Assembly: GCA_905182405.1 (NCBI GenBank)
Contig: CAJJBQ010000002.1
Coordinates: forward strand, 1,426,001-1,490,000
DNA length: 64,000 bases
Reading direction: 5' to 3'
Source of the DNA: Akkermansiaceae bacterium
GTDB lineage: Bacteria; Verrucomicrobiota; Verrucomicrobiia; Verrucomicrobiales; Akkermansiaceae
The notes beneath the pieces were generated by a model. It was given only the letters and a program-made list of their open reading frames with translations, was not told the DNA's origin and did no database searches. A program made the translations under genes and the position numbers. Shown piece by piece: positions 26,330-38,891 of the stretch. The stretch's first letter is position 1. Each line of letters starts with the position of its first letter.

Positions 26330-29300
26330 CTACTCGCTCGGTGCATTCCCTGACACGATCCGAAAGTACTGAGTGGGAGCCGGTGAGGAAATAATAATCT
26401 GCTGGCTCTCTGACTCCGCTAGGAAAGTGCCTTCAATACTTTGGAAAAAGTTGAAGTCAGATCCTCCATTGCTCCGCTCCACATAATAAGGATTACCTGT
26501 TACAAGACCACTGATATTCATGATCATGTCTCCCCTTGTGAATTCGGCACGAGTAATCACGATCTCCCGGGGTGCAAGCTCCACCTCGAAGAACTGCTCA
26601 CCCTCAAAGGTGCTAAAATCAACTCCACCGGGCCCCTCAAGGTTCCCAACCCCTGCGGGAAGTCCGCCCAGAGATTGGTTCGAAAGATAATCGTGGCCTC
26701 CATTATTTTGAAGAAGCATCACCTTGATGGAACCAGCGGAGATTCCAAGGTTCACCAGAGGAATGCAGAGTTCAATTCCGGTTTTCACATCTTGAGCAGC
26801 AGTCTGATCAGCCGGAGCACCTGTAGCTCCACCAATTCCTGCCGTGTTTGACCCATCGTAAGCCAGCAACATTTCTTCAGGAAGAACAGCGAACGTATTC
26901 TGGGTTGAAGTCCCTACATTCAGAAACCCACTCCCCGCATCATTACCGCCAAAGACATCGAGGTAGGAGCTGAATTTCTGACTCGCAAGATCAGAAAAAT
27001 CCGCATCGAATTTGCTCGATCCCCTACGAAGAATGACGTGATAGTCTGGAGTAAAAGCGGCATCGAAGGTCATTCCATTCATGGAAGCCGATCCGTCATT
27101 TCCCGCAGAAGCAAAGACGTTGCTCGTGACGCCATCTCCAGCATCGAGAAAGACTTCCAGTTTGTTAAAGTTGTCCTCCAAATTACCACTGAAGAAGAGG
27201 TAGAGCTTTTCGTTCTCCACATGGGCATAGGCGGCATTCCACTCGCTTTGGTTATCCCCAAATCCCGTCTCAATCGTTTGCACCGAAACTGCAGCTCCGT
27301 AAGAGAGTTCACGCGAGCCATCCACGATGAAGGTTTCTCCGTCCGCAGGATCATTGGGATTGGTCATGTTTGCCAATTCAACATCGTCAGCAGAGCCGTC
27401 TCCATCGCTGTCCGTAAAACAAGGATTCGTTCCATGCGTCGCAACTTCCACGCCATCGCTAAGATTGTCCCCATCACTATCAGCCACCATCGGATTCGTT
27501 CCAAACGCTTGCTCTTCCAGATTCGTCAATCCGTCGCTATCCGCATTTCCCGTAGCGTCCGTGACGGAAAAAGCTGTTTCCCACGAATCTCTAAGATCAT
27601 CGCCGTCCGCATCCAGACCACTGTTTGCAAGTTCCTCCCACGAGGTCGTCACCGCCAAATCATCCCAAATTGATTCTCCCATGCCACCGGAAGCGAGCCG
27701 AATCCCGGTCACCCCGTAAACACCCACTCCAGTTAAGGTAGCCTTCGTTTCCACCGTCGCCTGCCCTTCTGCTTGGGCCAGATCCGGATCGACAAAAAGC
27801 GAAATCTCACGAGTGCTTGTATTGAGCTTGGCCACGATGATATTTCCTCCAGTAGCAGATGGAGCCTTGTCATTTTGAGAAAAGAAAATCGCTCCACCAG
27901 AAGTCAGATCATTGATTCCAAAGGTGCGCACTCCTACCGAAGGAGAAATCTCAGAAACCACCCCAACGCGAACCACTTCAGCGCCATCATCCAAGAAACT
28001 CAGTCCGCTCCAACTCACTCCTCTTCTTCTCGTCAAATTCACCTTGGCGTATACTACGTCGTTGGAAGCTTCATCACTGAAGGTTCCCGCAGTAACATCT
28101 GCCGCTCCTGGACCATTCAAAGTCCGCGCTGCACCACTGTTCGCAGTTCGCAAAGTCCCACAATCAACGGTAGGCGCTCCGGAGGTTGCCGTCCAAGCTC
28201 CCGACGTCTGCGTATGCCCAACGAAACCTCCATCAGTATTCGAGTAATCAAATCCTTCGCCGCCATTCGCACCTGCTATCGGCGCATTAAGATAGTCAAA
28301 AAACTCTAGCCCCACCATCTCAGGATTCCCACTCTCAGGAGTATCGCTGATATCGGTCGGATCGGATCCCGCAGCCAGCTCGTCGCCATCGGATGCTCCG
28401 TCACCATCGGTATCGAGCTTGTTCGGGTCCGTGCCGGGATCTGTATCGGAAAGATAGGTCCCTCGATTGTTCTCAAGACCATCCTTGATGCTGTCTCCAT
28501 CGGAATCATCGTCCAAGGGATCGGTTCCGGTCGATGAAGTATCAGCGTAGATCTCAGTCATATCTTCGACTCCGTCGATAAGACCATCATCGTCGCTATC
28601 CGCAAGCTGAGGATTTGTCCCTGCGAGGAACTCCTCAAGATTGGTGAGTCCATCCGCACCTCCGATGGTATCCGTATCGTCGCCAGAATCATCAATCCCG
28701 ACATTCAAACCATTGGCATTCTCCCAGGCATCTCGGATCCCATCGGAATCAGTATCGAAAGAATCACCCGTCGTCACATCGACCCACTCGGACCCCACAC
28801 GAATCTCGTCAAAGGTGAGACCGTCACTTCCAAAGCGCGCCAAAGTCGCCCGATCGATTTGGAGATCAAATCCCGTTGCGGTATAGTCGGACGCGCTCTT
28901 GGCCTCATCGGCAAGATCCGATGGATTCCGCCACACCGTGACGACATCTGTATTGACGGTGCTCGAGAAATCAATCCTGACTACGAAAAGATTCACATTG
29001 AAATCCCCGACACCGAGATCCCCTGCCAAAGATACCGTGTTTGAATTAAATAAACGGACCGCAAAATTTTCCGCCCCGGTGATAATGCCTACATCAGAAA
29101 GCCCTGATTCACCCGTGGCAATTTGGAGTTTGCGATTGGCCCCGTCATCGAATCCCCCCTGATGAAGCTCAAAGGCACGATAAGAATTCGTCACCGAGCC
29201 CAACTGCATTAGAACACTAAAGTAAATGCTCTCTCCATCAGTTGAGTCATCGTAGCTATTTGCTAAAAGACGTCCTGCCCGACCATTTCCACTTCCGTGA

Positions 29301-29566
29301 AAGGAAACCGAACCTCCATTGCTAGGGACACCCTTAAAACTTAGGCCACTCGTCTCCACATTCGGAGATTGCGAACCAGAGTAGGCTTCCAGCCAAGGAC
29401 CGGTGAAGCCATCGGCAAGTCGTTCTTGTCCAACAAGGTTTCCCGAACCTGCGAGATACCCCGGACCGTCCAGCGGAAACGATTCTAAACCCAGCGGAGT
29501 TGCGTGCAAGAGCGGCAAAGATGCCAAGAGAGAAAGGGAGCCAAGTGGAAATTGTTTCATTATCAT
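26330..29566 (-). CDS. Large secreted protein with thrombospondin-type-3 calcium repeats
   Basis: A 1078-residue exported protein (leader MKQFPLGSLSLLASLPLLHA; ATG at 29566 or 29560). An N-terminal LamG-like beta domain of about 250 residues is followed by a calcium-repeat block with DTDSDGIRDAWE, DSDDDGLIDGVED, DDDSDGDSIKDGLE and DTDGDGASDGDE, a second LamG-like domain (about 430-650), a second repeat block (DSDGDNLSDGVE, DSDGDGSADDVE), and a C-terminal domain of about 340 residues ending QYFRIVSG. Such proteins are surface or matrix components that need calcium for rigidity. There is no PEP-CTERM or T9SS tail that I can see. Function unknown. Confidence 0.75.
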   Translation of the reverse strand: MIMKQFPLGSLSLLASLPLLHATPLGLESFPLDGPGYLAGSGNLVGQERLADGFTGPWLEAYSGSQSPNVETSGLSFKGVPSNGGSVSFHGSGNGRAGRLLANSYDDSTDGESIYFSVLMQLGSVTNSYRAFELHQGGFDDGANRKLQIATGESGLSDVGIITGAENFAVRLFNSNTVSLAGDLGVGDFNVNLFVVRIDFSSTVNTDVVTVWRNPSDLADEAKSASDYTATGFDLQIDRATLARFGSDGLTFDEIRVGSEWVDVTTGDSFDTDSDGIRDAWENANGLNVGIDDSGDDTDTIGGADGLTNLEEFLAGTNPQLADSDDDGLIDGVEDMTEIYADTSSTGTDPLDDDSDGDSIKDGLENNRGTYLSDTDPGTDPNKLDTDGDGASDGDELAAGSDPTDISDTPESGNPEMVGLEFFDYLNAPIAGANGGEGFDYSNTDGGFVGHTQTSGAWTATSGAPTVDCGTLRTANSGAARTLNGPGAADVTAGTFSDEASNDVVYAKVNLTRRRGVSWSGLSFLDDGAEVVRVGVVSEISPSVGVRTFGINDLTSGGAIFFSQNDKAPSATGGNIIVAKLNTSTREISLFVDPDLAQAEGQATVETKATLTGVGVYGVTGIRLASGGMGESIWDDLAVTTSWEELANSGLDADGDDLRDSWETAFSVTDATGNADSDGLTNLEEQAFGTNPMVADSDGDNLSDGVEVATHGTNPCFTDSDGDGSADDVELANMTNPNDPADGETFIVDGSRELSYGAAVSVQTIETGFGDNQSEWNAAYAHVENEKLYLFFSGNLEDNFNKLEVFLDAGDGVTSNVFASAGNDGSASMNGMTFDAAFTPDYHVILRRGSSKFDADFSDLASQKFSSYLDVFGGNDAGSGFLNVGTSTQNTFAVLPEEMLLAYDGSNTAGIGGATGAPADQTAAQDVKTGIELCIPLVNLGISAGSIKVMLLQNNGGHDYLSNQSLGGLPAGVGNLEGPGGVDFSTFEGEQFFEVELAPREIVITRAEFTRGDMIMNISGLVTGNPYYVERSNGGSDFNFFQSIEGTFLAESESQQIIISSPAPTQYFRIVSGNAPSE

Positions 29567-29702
29567 TTTCTGAGATGGGGTGATTTAGTATGAAATATTA
29601 GAAGCCTTGTTGGCAAATGCTGATTTCCAAGGAGCGGTTTACGATAAAGTGAGCGAAATTCGGTCTCGCTCTTCTGCAGCGCCATTTCTAGAATACACCC
29701 TC

Positions 29703-30314
29703 ATGAGACGAGGAAATCCCATTCCACGCAGCATTCTTCTAGTGACTGCCTTTTATCTGGTGGCCGCGATTAGCGCTGCGATCACGCAGAAAAATTTGGA
29801 ATTCATCAGCTTTTACCTCCCTTTCTTCACCCTTTTCGGTGTGATCATTGCCTTCATGCACAAGCGGGTGGGATTCCCAAAGGGCTTGCTTTGGTGCCTT
29901 TCCGTCTGGGGAGCCGCCCATCTCGCGGGAGGTCTTGTGCAAGTTCCCGAGGGTTGGAGCTACGAAGGAGAGCAGTCCGTCCTCTATTCCTGGTGGCTCA
30001 TCGAAGATCGCCTCAAGTACGACAACATCATTCAGGCATACGGCTTCGGACTCGCTACTTGGCTGTGCTGGGAAGCACTCAGGGCCAATATCCACAATCG
30101 CTTCGGCAGAAAACTCTATCCCTCCTTTGGTCCCATCGCCCTTGCCGTCTTCGGTGGAATGGGTCTGGGAGCACTCAACGAAATCATTGAGTTCTTTGCC
30201 GTTCTAAATCTCGATAACACCAATGTCGGCGGCTACTACAACACCGGATGGGATCTCGTTTCCAATCTTATCGGCTGCCTCCTCGCTAGTATCATTATTG
30301 CTGCCAGAGGCTAA
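29703..30314 (+). CDS. DUF2238 (YjdF-like) membrane protein
   Basis: From the ATG at 29703 the protein has 203 residues and about six hydrophobic segments. RLKYDNIIQAYGFG and GMGLGALNEIIEFFAVL, then NTGWDLVSNLIGCL, are the DUF2238 landmarks with conserved Asp, His-less Glu and Asn residues in the membrane. A longer frame begins at a TTG (29607) but its first 32 residues are polar and not typical of the family. Function unknown. It converges on atpC with a shared terminator between. Confidence 0.78.
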   Translation: MRRGNPIPRSILLVTAFYLVAAISAAITQKNLEFISFYLPFFTLFGVIIAFMHKRVGFPKGLLWCLSVWGAAHLAGGLVQVPEGWSYEGEQSVLYSWWLIEDRLKYDNIIQAYGFGLATWLCWEALRANIHNRFGRKLYPSFGPIALAVFGGMGLGALNEIIEFFAVLNLDNTNVGGYYNTGWDLVSNLIGCLLASIIIAARG

Positions 30315-30333
30315 ACTCTCTCAAGCGGCCATA

Positions 30334-30365
30334 AAAAGCGGCGACTGAAACCAGTAGCCGCTTTT
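30334..30365. terminator. Bidirectional terminator between the DUF2238 gene and the ATP synthase operon
   Basis: AAAAGCGGC, one base, ACTG, an AAAC loop, CAGT, one base, GCCGCTTTT form a 13-bp stem with one internal mismatch. Read leftward it is followed by a T-rich run, as expected for the end of the atp transcript; read rightward it ends in CTTTTG. Confidence 0.85.
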
Positions 30366-30387
30366 GAAAAAATTGGATTTGATCCCA

Positions 30388-30792
30388 CTAGCGACCTTTG
30401 CGCTTAAGCCTGAGCATTGCCTCCGACTTAGCGAGGACCGCCTGAAGGGCTTCGAACTCACCATGATCCACATCCATCCCCTCAAGGGCATCGTTTGCGC
30501 GCTTCATTGCCTGTTCGACCTGATTCTCGTCGATAGCGTCCTCGCCAATCGCGAGGTCGATCAGAACGGCAACCTTATCATTGGCAACTTCTACGAAGCC
30601 TTCGCCGACCGCCAGTTCCTCAATCTTACCATCCTTGAGATAGCGCAGTGAGCCAGGTTGCAGCGGGGCCACGAGGGCCGCGTGCATCGTGAGAATACCC
30701 ATCTCACCTTCGCTACCGGGAAGGTAGACGTCATCGACGGTGTCAGAAAAAATGGTCTTCTCGGGAGTTACGATATCGAGTTGGAAGGACAT
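30388..30792 (-). CDS. atpC: ATP synthase F1 epsilon subunit
   Basis: A 134-residue epsilon subunit of the central stalk: MSFQLDIVTPEKTIFSDTV start, LPGSEGEMGILTMHAALVAP in the beta-sandwich and a C-terminal helical pair (from about 90). It regulates and couples rotation of F1. It is the last gene of the leftward atpBEFHAGDC operon and is separated from atpD by 173 bases that hold inverted repeats. Confidence 0.93.
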   Translation of the reverse strand: MSFQLDIVTPEKTIFSDTVDDVYLPGSEGEMGILTMHAALVAPLQPGSLRYLKDGKIEELAVGEGFVEVANDKVAVLIDLAIGEDAIDENQVEQAMKRANDALEGMDVDHGEFEALQAVLAKSEAMLRLKRKGR

Positions 30793-30810
30793 GCTTATTG
30801 GGGAAATCTT

Positions 30811-30936
30811 AAACTCTAAATTGGGAAACTCTAAACAAACTCAAAAAACGAATGATGAAATCCGAAACTGAGAATCGGCTGATCAGCCACTGGTTTTGAG
30901 TTTCTTGTTTGGAGAATTCGGATTTGTTTAGAGTTT
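30811..30936. repeat. Tandem and inverted repeats between atpD and atpC
   Basis: AAACTCTAA occurs at 30811 and 30826 in two 15-base steps. The second copy, AAACTCTAAACAAA (30826-30839), has an exact inverted partner TTTGTTTAGAGTTT at 30923-30936. Between them lies the 12-bp palindrome GGCTGATCAGCC (30877-30888). As RNA this could fold into a long arm before atpC. Confidence 0.75.
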
Positions 30937-30965
30937 GGGAATCTAGATTTTAAGTTTTTCCCACC

Positions 30966-32710
<1,745 letters not shown>

Positions 32711-33607
32711 TCACTCCATCGCCTTCATGGCAGTGGTAATCTCAAGAAGCTCCGCTGTAATCGCAGCCTGGCGGGCCTTGTTATACTCAAGAGTGAGATC
32801 CTTAATCATTCCCTTCGCATTATCGGTGGCGGCCTTCATCGAAACCATCCGCGCGGAGTGCTCGGAGGCACGGGCCTCTACCAACATCTGGTAAATCTGG
32901 AAATTAATGTAGAGAGGGAGAAGCTTATCGAGAACTCCATCGGCATTAGGCTCGAATTCGTAATCTGAATTCATGGCAGCTGCCTTGTCGGTCTCTCCAA
33001 TCTCATCCGTACCAACACCTTCATAGTCCTGCTTCTCAGCAAGGCCACTTGCCGAGATTGGCAGAAGCTGGACGACCGTAGGAGTCTGAGTCAGGGTGCT
33101 GACGAAATTATTAAAGGCAACCGAGATTTTGTCGTATTCCCCGCTGAGAAACTTCTCGGTGAGGAACTTGGCAATCGGCTTCGCATCATTGAAGGGCACC
33201 GGATCAGCGACTTCCCAATCGGCCACGATCTTCTTTCCGGTCTTACCAATGGTCTGACGCAGTTTTTTACCAACGGTGACATATTCAGCGTCATCCGACG
33301 CATCTCTGCAAACTGCCTTGTAGAGGTTGGTGTTGAGACCGCCGCAAAGTCCACGACCAGTGGAAATCACGAGCATCAGCTCCTTGCTCCCGTCGCGCTT
33401 TGCCAGAAGAGGATGAGATTCCTCTTCCGTGTTTTCCTTCAGATTGACGAGGACGTTGTTAAGCTTGTCGGCATAGTCACGACCCGCAAGAGCCTGATTC
33501 TGCGCCTTCTTCATCTTGGCAGCCGAAACGAGCTCCATCGCTTTGGTGATCTGCGCGGTGCTTTTGACCGACTTAATACGTCGGCGGATGTCACGAAGGT
33601 TGGCCAT
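32711..33607 (-). CDS. atpG: ATP synthase F1 gamma subunit
   Basis: The rotor-shaft subunit, 298 residues. MANLRDIRRRIKSVKSTAQI and TKAMELVSAAKMKKA form the N-terminal coiled-coil helix, STGRGLCGGLN follows, and the C-terminal helix SARMVSMKAATDNAKGMI completes the pair. It links beta-subunit catalysis with rotation of the c-ring. Between atpA and atpG lies a short gap with two 14-bp repeat units. Confidence 0.95.
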   Translation of the reverse strand: MANLRDIRRRIKSVKSTAQITKAMELVSAAKMKKAQNQALAGRDYADKLNNVLVNLKENTEEESHPLLAKRDGSKELMLVISTGRGLCGGLNTNLYKAVCRDASDDAEYVTVGKKLRQTIGKTGKKIVADWEVADPVPFNDAKPIAKFLTEKFLSGEYDKISVAFNNFVSTLTQTPTVVQLLPISASGLAEKQDYEGVGTDEIGETDKAAAMNSDYEFEPNADGVLDKLLPLYINFQIYQMLVEARASEHSARMVSMKAATDNAKGMIKDLTLEYNKARQAAITAELLEITTAMKAME

Positions 33608-33617
33608 GAGTTTCGGA

Positions 33618-33644
33618 GGTCAGAAATCGGGGGTCAGAGATCGG
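33618..33644. repeat. Two 14-bp units between atpA and atpG
   Basis: GGTCAGAAATCGG and GGTCAGAGATCGG lie 14 bases apart in the 49-base gap. The period is the same as that of the unrelated-sequence array at 8773. Confidence 0.65.
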
Positions 33645-33656
33645 TGCGCTTTGCGC

Positions 33657-35189
<1,533 letters not shown>

Positions 35190-35216
35190 GACAATAATAG
35201 GGAAAAATTAGGACGA

Positions 35217-35609
35217 TTAAAAAGCGTTGGCGAGACGGTCGAGGCGAGCCTTAACCGAGCCATCAAAGACGTCGTTTCCGACGCGGATGCGGAGACCGCC
35301 GAGAAGATCGGGCTTGGTCTTAAATTCAAAGGTAAGATCCTGGCCGTATTGCGAGCGCAGGGAAGAAGTAAGGGACTCAGCCGTTTTGGCATCGAGTGAT
35401 GTGGCGCTTTCCACCGTCACCTGCTTGGAAGCGACCTCAGCTTTAATCAGACGACGAAGAACCTGAAGGATCCCGCGATAGTCACGGGGCTTCTCAGTGG
35501 AGAGCTTATTGATCGCCACGCGCATATGCCCTTCGTCCAGCTGACCGTCCTGAGAACAGAGGCGGAAAATGCTGCGAGCAGTGCTGGTCGCGACCTTGGA
35601 AGCTTTCAT
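35217..35609 (-). CDS. atpH: ATP synthase F1 delta subunit, short form
   Basis: At 130 residues this is shorter than the usual delta of about 175-185. It has the C-terminal delta signature DLLGGLRIRVGNDVFDGSVK and a shortened N-terminal helical domain (ARSIFRLCSQDGQLDE). Delta sits on top of F1 and binds the b stator. Its place between atpF and atpA secures the call. The missing part is in the N-terminal domain that contacts alpha; no upstream frame restores it, since atpF ends 21 bases before. Confidence 0.88.
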   Translation of the reverse strand: MKASKVATSTARSIFRLCSQDGQLDEGHMRVAINKLSTEKPRDYRGILQVLRRLIKAEVASKQVTVESATSLDAKTAESLTSSLRSQYGQDLTFEFKTKPDLLGGLRIRVGNDVFDGSVKARLDRLANAF

Positions 35610-35630
35610 CGTCGGATTAGTAAAAGAAAA

Positions 35631-36170
35631 TTAGTTTTGGACACTCGAAAGAGCTTCCTGGTTAATGCGGTCTTGATCACCCTGCGTGAGGACTTTACCG
35701 GAGACCTGAGTCGTTGTTGCAACAACGAGGCGACCAAACTCCTTCTTCAGGTCAGCGGCCATTTGGACGCGCTCGGCTTTCGCTGCCTCTTGAGCCTTGG
35801 CGATGATGTTCTGCGCCTTACTATCAGCTTCCTGAGTTTTTTGCTCACCAAGCGTGACAGCACTATCCTTGGCCTCGGTGATCATACGCTTGGCATCATC
35901 GTTCGCTTTCTCAAGGAGAATGGCGGTGGTTTGCTCGCTCTCGGCGAGTTTCTTGGCGATCTCTTCGAGATTGGCCTCACCCGTAGCGATACGCTGGCGA
36001 CGCTCTTCAAGAATACCCTGAATGGGCCCAAAGGCATATTTCTTAAGCACAAAGAGCACGATGGCAAAATTAATGAGCTGGGCGATGAAGAAAGGCCAGT
36101 TCACGCCAAAAGTCTCTAGAAACCCTTGTTGGGCTGCTTCAGTTCCGGCTGCTGCGATGATCGGGATCAT
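35631..36170 (-). CDS. atpF: ATP synthase Fo b subunit
   Basis: A 179-residue stator subunit with an N-terminal membrane helix (VNWPFFIAQLINFAIVLFVL, about 24-43) and a long charged helix (EERRQRIATGEANLEEIAKK onwards) that dimerises and reaches delta. A possible extra N-terminal stretch MIPIIAAAGTEAAQQ precedes the membrane helix. It lies between atpE and atpH, separated from atpE by a gap with a strong hairpin. Confidence 0.94.
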   Translation of the reverse strand: MIPIIAAAGTEAAQQGFLETFGVNWPFFIAQLINFAIVLFVLKKYAFGPIQGILEERRQRIATGEANLEEIAKKLAESEQTTAILLEKANDDAKRMITEAKDSAVTLGEQKTQEADSKAQNIIAKAQEAAKAERVQMAADLKKEFGRLVVATTTQVSGKVLTQGDQDRINQEALSSVQN

Positions 36171-36195
36171 TGTGAAAGAAAAGTGAAAGTGGGAT

Positions 36196-36233
36196 GATCA
36201 GATGTCGTCTTTTGTCTCTGACGACACCTGATC
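36196..36233. promoter_or_regulatory. Hairpin between atpE and atpF
   Basis: GATCAG-A-TGTCGTC pairs with GACGACA-C-CTGATC around a ten-base loop, giving 13 pairs with one A/C mismatch. It lies 26 bases after the atpE stop and 26 before the atpF start (leftward). There is no long T-run, so it is more likely an RNA processing or stabilising structure than a full terminator. It could help make more subunit c than subunit b. Confidence 0.7.
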
Positions 36234-36259
36234 GAAGTGAGATAAACTCCGCTGTAATC

Positions 36260-36469
<210 letters not shown>

Positions 36470-36526
36470 TTATTGTTGTTTTCGGAAGTCCCCACGGTTT
36501 GCCTATGGTCAGACTCCAAAAGTATT

Positions 36527-37387
36527 TTAGTGCTCTTCTTCTCCGTGGTCACACATGAGTTTGACGAAGACTGCGCAGAGCAGCGTGAAGACTAGCGCCT
36601 GAACAAGTCCGACGAGTAGCTCCATGAAGTAAAAAGGAAGAGCCGGGAGGAAAGCGAGATACTTAGGGAGTAGCCCCATCAGACCTTCGAGAGTTTGCTC
36701 ACCACCGTAAATGTTACCGAAGAGGCGAAAACTAAGCGCAACAGGACGAATGAAGATAGAAACGATCTCGAGAATCCCCACGAGGAAGAAGATCACGATC
36801 ATTCCGCCCCTCATGATACCAGTGAAGTTACCCTTAGGAGCGAAGATATGGGAGACGAAATTTTTCGCGCCGATTTCAGTGAACGACCAATAGAGCCAGA
36901 GACCGAAAAAAGTTAGCGACATTGCCGCCGTCATGTTGAGATCGGCGTTACCGCCACGAAGAAATCCGATCACGTGACCGTCGGCGCCCTCACGATAGAT
37001 CGTTCCCACCCCTGGGATAAGCGCCAAGTAGTTGACCGTTAGGATCAACATGAAGGTTGCGCCGAAGAACCAAAAAGTGCGCTTTACAAGATGATCACCA
37101 AGGATACTTCCAAAGAAATCGTATAGGCTTTCCACGAGCCACTCGGCGAAGTTCTGCACTCCGTGAGGAATGTGCGCCATCTTCTTGGTAGCGACTCGGC
37201 AGAACAAAATGATAATACCTGCAGCCAACCACACCATGATCATGGAATTCGAAATCCATGAGAACATCGTCCCTCCGAAAGGAGATTCAGGATAAAGCGG
37301 AAGCTGGTGCCCACCTGCTGCTGCCGATGGCATGGCCGTAGCAAGAAGGAGAGCTAAGAGAAGTATAAATCTGGAAATGAAAGCCAT
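36527..37387 (-). CDS. atpB: ATP synthase Fo a subunit
   Basis: A 286-residue polytopic stator subunit forming the proton half-channels. The essential Arg is R221 in VALSFRLFGN. An N-terminal leader (MAFISRFILLLALLLATA, then MPSAAAGG) looks like a cleavable signal peptide, not found in E. coli AtpB. It is the first gene of the operon I can see; no atpI-like gene precedes it. The last residues are EEEH. Confidence 0.95.
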   Translation of the reverse strand: MAFISRFILLLALLLATAMPSAAAGGHQLPLYPESPFGGTMFSWISNSMIMVWLAAGIIILFCRVATKKMAHIPHGVQNFAEWLVESLYDFFGSILGDHLVKRTFWFFGATFMLILTVNYLALIPGVGTIYREGADGHVIGFLRGGNADLNMTAAMSLTFFGLWLYWSFTEIGAKNFVSHIFAPKGNFTGIMRGGMIVIFFLVGILEIVSIFIRPVALSFRLFGNIYGGEQTLEGLMGLLPKYLAFLPALPFYFMELLVGLVQALVFTLLCAVFVKLMCDHGEEEH

Positions 37388-37838
37388 GTTGGTCTTGCGT
37401 TCCGCAGGAGCGACCCGCGGGATTTAGCGAGAGGCGTGAGTTCAAGCAAGTATTCTTTGTGTAAAAAATCATAAAGTCCCTTTTTGCCCGTAGTTGGCGT
37501 ATAAATCGTGATACGCGCACGTCCTGACATCACCTCACATTTTTCATAAATCGAGTCAACACCCCAAGGGATTAGGCCGCCACCCAATTCTCCCTAGCTT
37601 CTTTATCCGAACAGGTTCTTTTCCTTCAGCCTGCTCCTCAATGGGTTCACAATAGCGAAGCCTTTTCTAGGGGAAATCGGAGAGACTCACCACCGAAACG
37701 ATCGAGGTCAAATTCTTCGCTCCCGCGTCATTCTTGTCCGGGAAGCCAGAGGGCTCCCTGGGACCTGCTTTCCCGAAAGCGATCGTAAAGTAACAGTTTC
37801 CCCTTCCCTCTCTCCCCGCCTTTTCCATAATGCACGGG
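37388..37838. other. Divergent region upstream of the ATP synthase operon
   Basis: A 451-base gap between atpB (leftward) and the ThuA gene (rightward), where promoters for both must lie. An inverted repeat GCGTAT / ATACGC with an eight-base spacer is at 37497-37516, about 110 bases before the atpB start; it could be an operator, but no regulator is indicated. A leftward frame ending at 37667 reads like protein at its end (REPSGFPDKNDAGAKN) but has no start or family, and may be a relic. No clear -35/-10 pair could be fixed. Confidence 0.5.
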
Positions 37839-38891
37839 ATGAAAAGTTTCCTTACCTTCGCACTCGCTGCCATTTTCGGCAATCTCTCCGCTCAGGAAAA
37901 AACGCTCCACTTCGAGGGCAAGATCGGCCCAGGTAAAGGCAAGCACATCGTTCTCGTCTCGGGAGATGAAGAATACCGCTCCGAAGAAACGATGCCGATG
38001 CTGGCCAAAATCCTCGCTATCAAGCACGGCTTCGATTGCACCGTCCTCTTCTCTTGGAGCAAGGACAGAAAATACATCGACCCCAACAACTCCGCCGGAG
38101 TCATCGGCTGGGATAAGCTCGATTCAGCCGACCTCATCATCGTGGGCACCCGGATGCGCAAGATCGCTGATGAAAGGGACCGCGCGCACATGACCAAATA
38201 TCTCAACGCTGGAAAACCCGTCATTGGCTACCGCACCTCCACCCACGCCTTCATTGGCAATGAAAAATTTGGCACTATCAGCCTTAATGACTGGGGCCTC
38301 AGGATTGTCGGCGAACGATGGGTGAATCACCACGGACAGCACAAAGGAGAAGGAGCCCGTGGGATCATCGAAAAAGGCCAGGAAAAGCACCCTATCTTGA
38401 ATTCCGTGAGCGACATCTTCGCGCCCTCCGACGTCTACGGCGTGAGGAACCTCACTGAAAAAGACACCGTTCTTCTCCGCGGCCAAGTCACCAAGACTCT
38501 CGCCCCCGATTCCCCTCCAACTGAAGGGAAAAAAAATGATCCCATGATGGCACTTGCATGGCTCCATACTTACACCGCTCCCAATGGAGAAGCAACAGGC
38601 ACCTCCCTCTGCACCACCGCAGGCGCCTCGGTCGACTTCCTCAGCGAAGATCTCCGACGTCTCGTCGTGAACGGCACCTACCACCTGCTCGGACTCAAAG
38701 TCCCCGCAGAAGCGGACGTCAATTACATCGACCCCTTCTATCCCAGCTTCTACGGATTCTGGAGTGGCGAAAATGCTAAGATCTGGGAAAAGCGGGCCTT
38801 GGTCGCCGAGGACTTTAGCTTGGGCAAAGTGCCCGAGACGCACGACCCAAAAGGAACTCCCAAGTGGCCTCATCGCCCTGAGAGAAAGTAA
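37839..38891 (+). CDS. Secreted ThuA-like domain protein
   Basis: The start at 37839 gives 350 residues with a signal peptide (MKSFLTFALAAIFGNLSAQ). The body shows HIVLVSGDEEYRSEETMPML, LIIVGTRMRKI, GKPVIGYRTSTHAF and SDVYGVRNL, the glutamine-amidotransferase-like fold of ThuA proteins. ThuA domains are linked to trehalose use in rhizobia, and in this phylum they are numerous and secreted with unknown substrates. Its stop TAA overlaps the next ATG by one base (TAATG), so the M14 peptidase gene is probably co-translated. Confidence 0.82.
   Translation: MKSFLTFALAAIFGNLSAQEKTLHFEGKIGPGKGKHIVLVSGDEEYRSEETMPMLAKILAIKHGFDCTVLFSWSKDRKYIDPNNSAGVIGWDKLDSADLIIVGTRMRKIADERDRAHMTKYLNAGKPVIGYRTSTHAFIGNEKFGTISLNDWGLRIVGERWVNHHGQHKGEGARGIIEKGQEKHPILNSVSDIFAPSDVYGVRNLTEKDTVLLRGQVTKTLAPDSPPTEGKKNDPMMALAWLHTYTAPNGEATGTSLCTTAGASVDFLSEDLRRLVVNGTYHLLGLKVPAEADVNYIDPFYPSFYGFWSGENAKIWEKRALVAEDFSLGKVPETHDPKGTPKWPHRPERK

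Noticed and set aside
37667..37882. Leftward frame with protein-like end in the atpB/ThuA gap
   Set aside because: It overlaps the ThuA signal peptide in its first half and has no family; a gene relic is possible but not shown.
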